In this document: positions 7,889 through 13,233 of the stretch, piece after piece
How positions within the stretch are numbered: the stretch's first letter is position 1
Layout of the letters: each line of letters starts with the position of its first letter
NCBI GenBank assembly: GCA_964493205.1
Contig: CAZBMJ010000046.1
Coordinates: 1 to 13,264, forward strand
Direction: 5' to 3'
From: CAZBMJ01 sp964493205
GTDB lineage: Bacteria; Myxococcota; UBA727; JABDBI01
DNA: 13,264 nt
Position numbers and translations under genes: made by a program
Notes under the pieces: generated by a model
Told to the model about the DNA's origin: nothing
Database searches by the model: none
The model's input: only the letters and a program-made list of their open reading frames with translations

Positions 7889-8251
7889 TTATGCCGCAAA
7901 ACTAGATCCACAGCCACAGCTACGTCGCGCATTGGGGTTATTAAATTTAAAACCAGCGCCTTCTAAGGTTTCTTGATAATCAATATTAATATTTTTTAAG
8001 TATTCTAGGCTAAAAATATCTGAAACAACTTTTAGGCCATCGTAATCACATAAAACATCAAAATTGGTCATTTGATCATCAATATCTAAGTTATATTTAA
8101 GGCCAGCGCAGCCGCCACCTTTAATACTCACACGCAAAAATAAATTTTCGCCTTCTTCCAAAGAACAAGCTCGTTGTGCCATACTTTGAGCTTTTTGTGT
8201 TAACTCAATGCCAAAATTATCTTTAGTTATAGTCACAAAATTGCTATTCAT
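7889..8251 (-). CDS. erpA: A-type iron-sulfur cluster carrier (ErpA/IscA/SufA family)
   Basis: The HesB/IscA fold protein receives Fe-S clusters from the assembly scaffold and passes them to apo-enzymes in the cytosol. From ATG 8251 it has 120 residues with the three cluster-ligand cysteines of the family: Cys48 in GGGCAGLKY and Cys112/Cys114 in SCGCGS near the C-terminus. I prefer 8251 to the in-frame ATG at 8275, because 8251 has GAGG five to six bases upstream and gives the usual family length; the longer form would overlap yacG. ErpA, IscA and SufA are hard to separate without a tree, so the symbol is provisional. It follows yacG by seven bases and is surely cotranscribed. No other isc or suf gene is present here. 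Confidence 0.9.
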   Translation of the reverse strand: MNSNFVTITKDNFGIELTQKAQSMAQRACSLEEGENLFLRVSIKGGGCAGLKYNLDIDDQMTNFDVLCDYDGLKVVSDIFSLEYLKNINIDYQETLEGAGFKFNNPNARRSCGCGSSFAA

Positions 8252-8258
8252 AAAAACC

Positions 8259-8453
8259 TCATTCTTCATTTTCATTATCTTCTATGTGTTCATCTGATGG
8301 TATAGTATATTTTTCAGATAGCCATTGGCCTAAATCCATCATTTGGCAACGACCACTACAAAAAGGCAGATATTTTTTATCCGCCTTCTCTAAGTCCACA
8401 TGTTTTTTGCATGAAGGACACTTTTCCTTAGATTTTTTCTCTTTTTTAAGCAT
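8259..8453 (-). CDS. yacG: DNA gyrase inhibitor / zinc-binding protein YacG
   Basis: YacG proteins are small zinc-finger proteins that bind GyrB and block gyrase. This 64-residue copy shows the Cys4 pattern CPSC (Cys12, Cys15) and FCSGRC (Cys32, Cys36), then the family signature DLGQWLSEKYTIP and an acidic tail. ATG 8453 is the only usable start, because an in-frame TGA lies three codons upstream. There is no Shine-Dalgarno, and the predicted promoter places the transcript start about one to two bases before the ATG, so it may be translated from a nearly leaderless mRNA. The gene heads an operon with the Fe-S carrier gene. Confidence 0.9.
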   Translation of the reverse strand: MLKKEKKSKEKCPSCKKHVDLEKADKKYLPFCSGRCQMMDLGQWLSEKYTIPSDEHIEDNENEE

Positions 8454-8461
8454 ATGCTTTA

Positions 8462-8489
8462 ATCATACTATTTATAAAACCTATGTCCA
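8462..8489 (-). promoter_or_regulatory. Predicted sigma70 promoter of yacG-erpA
   Basis: On the minus strand TGGACA (8489-8484), a 16-bp spacer and TATGAT (8467-8462) each match consensus at 5 of 6. Only eight bases separate the -10 box from the yacG ATG, so the mRNA would begin almost at the start codon. The -35 box lies inside the hairpin at 8478-8516. Confidence 0.55.
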
Positions 8490-8516
8490 GAGAGGCATAA
8501 AAACCCTCTTTAGGTT
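8478..8516. terminator. Imperfect hairpin after the repeat-protein gene
   Basis: AACCTA (8478-8483) pairs with TAGGTT (8511-8516), and inside it AGAGG pairs with CCTCT around an A-rich loop. The stop codon of the minus-strand repeat-protein gene (8512-8510) lies in one arm. No long T-tract follows in the minus direction, so termination is only a possibility. Confidence 0.3.
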
Positions 8517-9886
8517 CTTGATTGTGTATATGTATTAGCAAATACATTTTTCCATTTTATGATGGACTCAATCATTTTCTTTTGATCTTCCAGCAAGCTA
8601 TCACTTGGGACTAAATTAGCACCATTGTTTATTATATGTTTTTGGTTTTTCAGAGATTCTGTAAAATCCCAGAATTTATTAAATAAGAATGAAGCAGTTA
8701 ATTTTTCTTTCTCACTGATAGCTATATTTTTCTTAGCTAGTTCAGTATTGAAATTTTTAAATAAATTTTCATCACTAACTCCTAATAAATGACCAGATAA
8801 ATCCTCTACAATTTCTAATAAATAGAACTTTTTTTCTAGATTTTTTAGTTCTTGGGAAGATAAATCAGTATCTTCCTTAATTTTTGTCATAATAAAATTT
8901 GTCATTGGATAGCCTGGCCCTTGAGCGGCATGGCAACTCACTGATGGTTCTTTCTTTTTTAGATTTACATTTTTTAGAGTAGAAAATACCCTTCTCCATT
9001 TTATGATACACTCAATCATTTTTTTTTCATCTTCCCTTAAACTAACTTTTGGAACTAACTTTTTATTAATTTTTATTATAGATTTTGTCTTTTTCAGGGG
9101 CTCTATAAATGAATCCAAAAATGTATTACACAACTTTGTAGCAGTAATTTTTGTTATATTTTTCTGATTTAGTCGCTCTTCAAAATTTTTAAATAAATCC
9201 TCATTCTCTATATATTTATTTTCTTTCTGTAATAAATAATCAGATAAATCCTCTACAATTTTTAATAAATCGACTTTTTTTTCTAGATTTTTTAGTTTTT
9301 TGGCAGATAAATTAGGGGCTTCCTTAATTTTTTTCACAATAAAATCTGTCATTGGGTAATCTTTTATTTCTATATTATTATCCGCACCGTTTGCTTTCTT
9401 CTTTTTGAGAGGATTTTCTTCTCTCTCTGGATTTTCACCTCTTTTGCTACCAGTAATTGGACTCAAATTCGTAAACAATGGTGTCGATGGAATAACTGAT
9501 ACTAGAGGAGAGTGAAACGGCAATACAAAATTTAATATAGGCTGTAGAGGAGTTGGTAGCTCAAAGCTTAATGCGTTACATAACCTATGAGCATCGCTTA
9601 GATCTATAGTTATCTGACCAGCTTTTTCAAATTCAAAAATATTCTTGAAAGATTCTTGGCAACTCAAATTATGCTGTTTTAACTCATCGTGTGTAATGAT
9701 GTTATGAGTAATAAGATCGCTTTTGCGATCCAGCAATAATTTGGCATATAAAGTACCTTTTTCAAGATTAGCAGGAAAATTGCCTAATTCGTTAGGCAAA
9801 AAATAATCCATCCAGCGAAAAATACTTTCAATAAAATACTTCTTTTCTTCACCCTCTAGCTGTTCATGATTTCTGCCCCAAGCCAC
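8510..9886 (-). CDS. Tandem-repeat hypothetical protein, body of a probably exported protein
   Basis: I do not recognise this protein. From a weak GTG at 9886 it reads 458 residues, but the frame stays open upstream to 10006 and encodes a signal-peptide-like hydrophobic stretch, so 9886 is probably not the original start (see 9887-10017). The body holds two tandem copies of a ~125-residue unit, at residues 177-303 and 326-450. Each begins YPMT(D/N)FI, continues with ELKNLEKK-like and IVEDLS helices, then NLFKNF or DLFKNF, and ends KKMIE(C/S)IIKW. A third, partial copy of that ending, EEKKYFIESIFRWM, lies at about 13-26. Between the N-terminal part and the repeats is a Pro-rich stretch followed by a basic patch KRGENPEREENPLKKKK (148-164). 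The repeat layout, hydrophobic leader and basic patch would fit a secreted host-interaction protein, but this is inference only. Confidence 0.7.
   Translation of the reverse strand: MAWGRNHEQLEGEEKKYFIESIFRWMDYFLPNELGNFPANLEKGTLYAKLLLDRKSDLITHNIITHDELKQHNLSCQESFKNIFEFEKAGQITIDLSDAHRLCNALSFELPTPLQPILNFVLPFHSPLVSVIPSTPLFTNLSPITGSKRGENPEREENPLKKKKANGADNNIEIKDYPMTDFIVKKIKEAPNLSAKKLKNLEKKVDLLKIVEDLSDYLLQKENKYIENEDLFKNFEERLNQKNITKITATKLCNTFLDSFIEPLKKTKSIIKINKKLVPKVSLREDEKKMIECIIKWRRVFSTLKNVNLKKKEPSVSCHAAQGPGYPMTNFIMTKIKEDTDLSSQELKNLEKKFYLLEIVEDLSGHLLGVSDENLFKNFNTELAKKNIAISEKEKLTASFLFNKFWDFTESLKNQKHIINNGANLVPSDSLLEDQKKMIESIIKWKNVFANTYTQSRT
8537..8911 (-). repeat. Second copy of the ~125-codon internal repeat
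   Basis: This codes residues 326-450 of the repeat protein. It is clearly related at DNA level to 8978-9358: long shared runs such as CAGATAAATCCTCTACAATTT occur in both, written on the plus strand at about 8795 and 9241. Confidence 0.8.
8978..9358 (-). repeat. First copy of the ~125-codon internal repeat
   Basis: This codes residues 177-303 and is separated from the second copy by a 22-residue linker containing SCHAAQGPG. Similarity persists both in protein and in DNA, so the duplication looks fairly recent or homogenised. Confidence 0.8.
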
Positions 9887-10017
9887 TCCAGTATCAATAT
9901 ATACTTTGTAGCTATTAATTGTTTCATCATCAGATATTATATTTTGGAGAGATAGAGCAATTAATGGTTTGACAAATAAAATTAAAAATAAATTAAAAAA
10001 CGAATATTAAATAACAC
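9887..10017 (-). other. Out-of-frame start and signal-peptide segment of the repeat-protein gene
   Basis: A GTG at 10017 has TGAGG seven bases upstream and lies about 40 nt behind a consensus promoter, yet it reads only 11 codons (MLFNIRFLIYF) before TAA at 9984-9982. The T6 tract at 10000-9995 (minus strand) is the hinge. With one more T the frame would run straight into the open frame of the 458-residue body and give a start of MLFNIRFF, then NLFLILFVKPLIALS, a convincing Sec signal peptide with Arg in the n-region and a cleavage site near ALS. The restored product would be 502 residues. Confidence 0.6.
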
Positions 10018-10063
10018 AATAAAACCTCAATTAAAACACTTAAATTAATAATTAATATATTAA

Positions 10064-10092
10064 ATTATAGTATTTTTGTTTACGTGTGTCAA
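10064..10092 (-). promoter_or_regulatory. Perfect sigma70 consensus promoter driving the repeat-protein gene
   Basis: On the minus strand TTGACA (10092-10087), a 17-bp spacer and TATAAT (10069-10064) match consensus at all 12 positions. Transcription would start near 10057, about 40 nt before the GTG with its TGAGG ribosome site. Confidence 0.75.
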
Positions 10093-10100
10093 TGTACATA

Positions 10101-10121
10101 AAAACCACAATTATTGGTTTT
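10101..10121. promoter_or_regulatory. Inverted repeat between divergent promoters
   Basis: AAAACCA (10101-10107) and TGGTTTT (10115-10121) form a perfect 7-bp inverted repeat with a 7-nt centre. It lies just upstream of the minus-strand -35 box and overlaps a candidate plus-strand -35 box, so it could be a shared operator. Confidence 0.35.
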
Positions 10122-10142
10122 ACACTATGTGAATGATTTTAT
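10114..10142 (+). promoter_or_regulatory. Candidate promoter of the small outer-membrane-like gene
   Basis: TTGGTT (10114-10119), a 17-bp spacer and TTTTAT (10137-10142) are a moderate match to sigma70 boxes. They would give a leader of about 87 nt before ATG 10236. Confidence 0.3.
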
Positions 10143-10235
10143 TCCATAAAAATTAAAAAAAGTGGTCTAGCTATTGAATTAATAGTGAGGTAGAGTTGCG
10201 CACAAGAAAAACATCAAAAGATTAAGGAGTATATA

Positions 10236-10874
10236 ATGATGAAAAACAACATTATGGCTTTAGTTCTCGTGATCAGTTCTTTCGCAGCCTTTGGTAATAA
10301 TACAACTATGGTAGTTTCCTCTGAACCTACTAAGCTCCTTGAAGGCACTGGAAATGCCTTATTTCAATATAAAATTAGAGATTTTATGGCCCTTACGGGA
10401 ACGGCGTTTTTTGGAACGAAGTGGCCCACTATTTATCTAGCGGAATACGCAGGTGCTATTGCAGGTGGAGCATATAATTCCTCACTCTTAATGGGAGGAG
10501 CGGGCATAGGTACACGCTTTTTCCTCAATAGCCAAAGTTTGTCTGATGGTTTCTTTGCAGAACCAAGACTTATCTTATCCATACATAGTTATAATTTAAA
10601 AACTGGCAGCACCAGTGTGATTGATTCAAACCGCATAACTCTTTTACCTCAGGTATTAGTTGGTTATAGCTGGTTTTGGGATAATGGATTTTTTTTAAGC
10701 ACCCATCTTGAAACAGGCTATGGCTATCATATTAAAAATAGCATCACTGTTGATAGCGCTTTAGAAAGCAGATTAGCAGATAAAAGCATGCTTAGAAATA
10801 TGCTCTGGGCAGACAAAGGAGCATGGCAATTTGATTATGGGTATAGTGTAAGCTTAGGCTATGCTTTTAATTAA
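10236..10874 (+). CDS. Small outer-membrane beta-barrel-like hypothetical protein
   Basis: The 212-residue protein has a clear Sec signal peptide (MMKNN, a hydrophobic core to about residue 20, cleavage near AFG-NN). The mature part alternates Gly/aromatic and polar residues as in small outer-membrane barrels, for example GGAGIGTRFFL, EPRLILSIHSY, LLPQVLVGYSWFWDNGFFL, HLETGYGYHI and the C-terminal FDYGYSVSLGYAFN. I cannot name the family; an OmpW- or DUF3575-like barrel is possible. ATG 10236 has an excellent AAGGAG six bases upstream, the strongest ribosome site in the window. Its TAA overlaps the TAA of the convergent hydrolase gene within TTAA. Confidence 0.75.
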   Translation: MMKNNIMALVLVISSFAAFGNNTTMVVSSEPTKLLEGTGNALFQYKIRDFMALTGTAFFGTKWPTIYLAEYAGAIAGGAYNSSLLMGGAGIGTRFFLNSQSLSDGFFAEPRLILSIHSYNLKTGSTSVIDSNRITLLPQVLVGYSWFWDNGFFLSTHLETGYGYHIKNSITVDSALESRLADKSMLRNMLWADKGAWQFDYGYSVSLGYAFN

Positions 10875-11581
10875 AACTTATTAAAATATTGTTTAAAAGA
10901 GGCCATATCAAAGTGTTTAAATACTTTGCTGTGGCTTTTTATTTGGCCTAAAGGCTCATGAGAGCCGCCGTAAGCATGACCTGGATAAATAATAGTATCA
11001 TCAGAAATTTTACTAAATTTATTATAAAGAGTGTTATACATATCTTCTACATTGCCACCTGGCAAATCTACACGACCACAGCTGTTTAAAAATAACGTAT
11101 CACCTGAGACTAAAAAATTATCCACGCAAAAGCATAAAGAACCTGGAGTATGGCCTGGAGTATGTAATAGCTTTATTTCTATGTCACCAACTTTAACAAT
11201 ATCTCCTGAAGTATGAGCAATAATATCCTTTTGACTAAGCTTAGTAACTTTAATAATACCTTCTTTTTCTAAAGTATGAGCATGTATTGGGCAGGGATTT
11301 TTCGCCATCAAATCGCTTAATCCTTCAATAGTAAATCCAAATATATTGCCACCCACATGATCTGGATGGTAATGAGTGGCTAATGCTCCAACAATTTTCA
11401 TGCCGCTCTTTTGAGCAATTTTAATAATGCCGTCTATGTCCCAAGCAGGGTCTATAACAATACATTCTTTTTTTTCTTCATCGCCTATTAAATAAACAAA
11501 ATTTTCCATGCCGTGGGCTGCTTCATTGCCAATGGCAAAATCTATGCCCGCTTGTAACTGTTTAAAATATAATTTGCTCAT
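10871..11581 (-). CDS. Metallo-beta-lactamase-fold hydrolase, glyoxalase II-like
   Basis: The 236-residue cytosolic enzyme shows the full set of MBL metal ligands: THYHPDH (His70, His72, Asp74, His75), His144 in HTPGHTPGS, Asp161 in SGDTLF and His202 in YPGHAYGG. CGRVDLPGG (168-176) after the Asp ligand is typical of the glyoxalase II / persulfide dioxygenase branch, which acts on glutathione or other thiol thioesters and persulfides. It lacks the long C-terminal domain of classical GloB, so the substrate is open. ATG 11581 has AAAGAG about nine bases upstream. It begins 13 nt after the higA stop and has no obvious promoter of its own, so it may be read from the higBA promoter. Confidence 0.88.
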   Translation of the reverse strand: MSKLYFKQLQAGIDFAIGNEAAHGMENFVYLIGDEEKKECIVIDPAWDIDGIIKIAQKSGMKIVGALATHYHPDHVGGNIFGFTIEGLSDLMAKNPCPIHAHTLEKEGIIKVTKLSQKDIIAHTSGDIVKVGDIEIKLLHTPGHTPGSLCFCVDNFLVSGDTLFLNSCGRVDLPGGNVEDMYNTLYNKFSKISDDTIIYPGHAYGGSHEPLGQIKSHSKVFKHFDMASFKQYFNKF

Positions 11582-11594
11582 GTTTTTATTCTCT

Positions 11595-11885
11595 TTAAGC
11601 CGCTAGTTTTATTAATGGGCATATTTTAGGTTTAGGATAAGTATTTTGTACTTGCCATATATCATAATCTTTTTGGACATTCAGCCACATTTCAATACTT
11701 GTTCCAAGAAACATGGCTAATCTTAAAGCCATCATCGGGCTAATTCCTGAATGTCCATTAAAAAGACGTGAGAGAGTAGTTCGTTGTACGTTAAGCAATT
11801 TGGCTGCCTGACTAATGCTAAGACCTGTCTCATTATTGCAAATGGCATCTCGTACTAGTAAGCCTGGATGTAATGGTTCATGCAT
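11595..11885 (-). CDS. higA: HigA-family antitoxin, HTH-XRE DNA-binding protein
   Basis: The antitoxin binds and neutralises HigB and represses its own operon. Its 96 residues include HPGLLVRDAI, then a helix-turn-helix with LSISQAAKLLNVQRTTLSRLFNG (23-45), the family mark GISPMMALRLA and WLNVQKDYDIW. ATG 11885 has AGGAG six bases upstream, and this ribosome site overlaps the TAA of higB, so translation follows closely on the toxin gene. The toxin-first order is the usual one for HigBA. Family length and motifs are intact, so the system is probably functional. Confidence 0.93.
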   Translation of the reverse strand: MHEPLHPGLLVRDAICNNETGLSISQAAKLLNVQRTTLSRLFNGHSGISPMMALRLAMFLGTSIEMWLNVQKDYDIWQVQNTYPKPKICPLIKLAA

Positions 11886-11895
11886 TTTAATCTCC

Positions 11896-12174
11896 TTAAT
11901 GATAATCTAAATAATCAACTAAAATGGCATTTTTATCTTTAAAAGCAAAAATAACTCTCCAATTGCCATTAACAGAAACTGCAAAGAAATTTTGACGATT
12001 TCCTTTTAAATCGTGAAAATTCATGCCTGGCGTGTTCATATCTTTTGGCTGTATTGCAGCGTTTAAACGCTGTAAAATTATTTTTAAACGTTTAGCATGT
12101 GAAGGCATTATGCCTTTTTTGCTGCCAGAAAAGAAAAAATCTTTTAAGCCATTATGTTGCCAAGACTCTATCAT
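11896..12174 (-). CDS. higB: HigB-family toxin, RelE/ParE superfamily mRNA interferase
   Basis: HigB toxins cut mRNA on the ribosome. The 92-residue protein carries the family signatures HNGLKDFFFSGSKKGI (7-22), HAKRLKIILQRLNAA (26-40), the DMNTPGMNFHDLKGNR stretch (45-60), and NGNWRVIFAF with the C-terminal VDYLDYH. All are intact. ATG 12174 is the only start: an in-frame TAG lies just two codons upstream, and there is no Shine-Dalgarno. The predicted promoter puts the transcript start at or next to the ATG, suggesting leaderless translation. It is followed ten bases later by higA. Confidence 0.94.
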   Translation of the reverse strand: MIESWQHNGLKDFFFSGSKKGIMPSHAKRLKIILQRLNAAIQPKDMNTPGMNFHDLKGNRQNFFAVSVNGNWRVIFAFKDKNAILVDYLDYH

Positions 12175-12176
12175 AA

Positions 12177-12209
12177 CTACAATGTAACGTGTAGCGCATC
12201 AGCGGTCAA
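12177..12209 (-). promoter_or_regulatory. higBA promoter with operator-like palindrome over the -10 box
   Basis: On the minus strand TTGACC (12209-12204), a 17-bp spacer and TACATT (12186-12181) form a good sigma70 promoter. The inverted repeat CTACA-N8-TGTAG (12194-12177) covers the -10 box and ends two bases before the higB ATG, where an autorepressing HigA would be expected to bind. Only six bases separate the -10 box from the ATG. Confidence 0.7.
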
Positions 12210-12374
12210 GTTATTTATTTTTCAACAGCAAAATCAATTGGTTACGGATAAAACCGATCAAGGGCTCTAGCAAAAGTAATGGTTTCGCGCACATACTGTC
12301 TCCCCTAGGCCAAAGCCTTCAGAGAGAAACTTCTAGTACTTCCACTAATTTTTGTTCATGTTTTTTTAATCTCG

Positions 12375-12641
12375 TTACGCAGCTTTACGCTTTTTTTGAA
12401 TTTGAACCTGATTACAGTTTTGTGCATACATATCTAGCAATACACGAATCATTTTTTGGTATTGAACATGCTGTTCTTGGGCTTCATGTTTAAAAAAGTC
12501 TACGCTATTTTTGGTTAGCACCAAAGTTACCTTGACTGTTTCTTCTTTGAAAATTAATTTATCTGGACTTGGGAGAAAATTGGGAATTATCCTAATCTTA
12601 CCGATAGGTTCATCTGTATATTTAACTCTGCTTTTTTTCAT
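12375..12641 (-). CDS. brnA: BrnA-like ribbon-helix-helix antitoxin, without an intact toxin
   Basis: The 88-residue protein, from ATG 12641 with GGAAGG about seven bases upstream, contains the CopG/BrnA-like segment VKVTLVLTKNSVDFFK and YQKMIRVLLDMYAQ, a ribbon-helix-helix that binds DNA and the BrnT toxin. An earlier in-frame ATG at 12695 would add 18 residues but lies deep in brnT and has no such ribosome site. Its start lies within the last codons of brnT (20-nt overlap), the usual arrangement for this pair. The C-terminus is Gln/Lys-rich (QIQKKRKAA). Since brnT is broken, this antitoxin appears to be an orphan that may still repress its promoter or act on other BrnT toxins. The 165 bases between it and the higBA promoter hold no gene I can support. 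Confidence 0.85.
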   Translation of the reverse strand: MKKSRVKYTDEPIGKIRIIPNFLPSPDKLIFKEETVKVTLVLTKNSVDFFKHEAQEQHVQYQKMIRVLLDMYAQNCNQVQIQKKRKAA

Positions 12642-12915
12642 AGATTTTCCTTCCTGCCCGCCAATAACCTGCACCAATAATTCTAACAACTTCATTTCGA
12701 TAAGTAAAACGCACAGTCATGATACCATTATCAGTTTTTCCAAAACAAAAATATCTTTGTTCTATTTGGCTGTGTTCAAGATCTTCAGCTATTAAACAAT
12801 GACGATCACCAAAAGCATGTTGAGCATCAAAAAAAGAAACACCATGTTTTTTAATATTGGCTTCATTCTTTTTTTCGTCTCATTCAAACGTTGTGTCACC
12901 TGTTATATTAGCCAT
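12622..12915 (-). pseudogene. brnT: BrnT toxin gene broken by an in-frame TGA
   Basis: Read from ATG 12915 (or in-frame ATG 12927), codons run MANITGDTTFE, then TGA at 12882-12880, then DEKKNEANIKKHGVSFFDA and on to GYWRAGRKIYEKKQS and TAA at 12622. BrnT ribonuclease toxins begin F(E)WD..K...N..KHGVSF, so the TGA stands exactly where the conserved Trp codon TGG belongs, a one-base change. The rest, including RYFCFGKT and VRIIGAGYWRAGR, is intact and the gene would otherwise give 97 residues. No usual start codon follows the TGA until far inside the gene, so no functional toxin is expected unless the stop is read through. Confidence 0.88.
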
Positions 12916-12920
12916 ACTAT

Positions 12921-12942
12921 AAACCATATCATTAAATGGTTT
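12921..12942. promoter_or_regulatory. Operator-like inverted repeat upstream of brnT
   Basis: AAACCAT (12921-12927) and ATGGTTT (12936-12942) form a perfect 7-bp inverted repeat with an 8-bp centre, six bases before the brnT ATG. On the minus strand TTGCAA (12950-12945), a 16-bp spacer and TATGGT (12928-12923) could be the promoter, so BrnA bound here would block it. Confidence 0.5.
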
Positions 12943-13026
12943 TTTTGCAAGATCTTTATCTTATTGATCTAGAATTACCTAAACATTATAGTTTTCAGTT
13001 TTTTCAGCCCTTCTCTACGTGCCGTC

Positions 13027-13046
13027 GGCTTGTCCGCGGCAACCAG
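13027..13046. repeat. Left arm of a perfect 20-bp inverted repeat, GC-rich
   Basis: GGCTTGTCCGCGGCAACCAG reappears exactly in reverse complement at 13214-13233; allowing one extra base, the match extends through GAAAAT on the inner side. It is sharply GC-rich in an AT-rich region, contains the self-complementary CCGCGG, and is flanked by GCCG-T-CGGC. It resembles dispersed palindromic elements of intracellular bacteria. Confidence 0.75.
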
Positions 13047-13057
13047 GAAAATGTTTT

Positions 13058-13162
13058 TTAGAAAAGTTCCTTATATAAATCACGCCACGTGGGATTAAAT
13101 TCTTCGATTAAATTTAGTTTCCATTCTCTACACCAGTTTTTAAAACGCTTTTCTCGCTTCGC
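13058..13162 (-). pseudogene. C-terminal remnant of a GIY-YIG-family endonuclease
   Basis: On the minus strand the 34 codons before TAA (13060-13058) read AKREKRFKNWCREW, then KLNLIEEFNPTWRDLYKELF, the standard C-terminus of small single-domain GIY-YIG nucleases. Upstream the frame meets TAG at 13177-13175 and then the palindromic repeat. The N-terminal catalytic GIY...YIG part is absent between this point and the window edge. The gene is therefore a fragment, probably interrupted by the palindromic element. Confidence 0.75.
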
Positions 13163-13213
13163 AAAAAAGCACCGCTACGCTTTAAGACTGGCCCACTGGA
13201 TTCAGTTAATTTT

Positions 13214-13233
13214 CTGGTTGCCGCGGACAAGCC
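13214..13233. repeat. Right arm of the 20-bp inverted repeat
   Basis: This is the exact reverse complement of 13027-13046. Sequence continues GC-rich toward the window edge (CTGAGGTATCCCCACG), so this copy of the element probably extends further than the left one. Confidence 0.75.

Noticed and set aside
8252..8275. Longer erpA start at ATG 8275
   Set aside because: It would overlap yacG, has no ribosome site and exceeds the family length; ATG 8251 has GAGG at the right distance.
8284..8538. Plus-strand frame across yacG and its promoter
   Set aside because: It is antisense to the Cys4 motifs of yacG and crosses the intergenic promoter and hairpin.
11031..11216. Plus-strand frame opposite the MBL hydrolase
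   Set aside because: Antisense to conserved metal-ligand codons, no motif.
12210..12374. Possible gene remnant in the gap between the higBA promoter and brnA
   Set aside because: Short open stretches on the minus strand (for example RLKKHEQKLVEVLEVSL ending at a TGA) look somewhat coding-like, but I recognise no family and stops interrupt every frame.
12642..12695. Longer brnA start at ATG 12695
   Set aside because: The added residues are out-of-frame brnT sequence, and ATG 12641 has GGAAGG at the right distance.
12511..12795. Plus-strand frame opposite brnA/brnT
   Set aside because: Both minus-strand genes are recognisable families; this frame is their shadow.
12880..12882. Recoding of TGA as tryptophan as the explanation for the brnT stop
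   Set aside because: yacG and the peptidase gene end with TGA at natural family ends, and other conserved Trp positions (for example in FbaB, HigB and HigA) use TGG.
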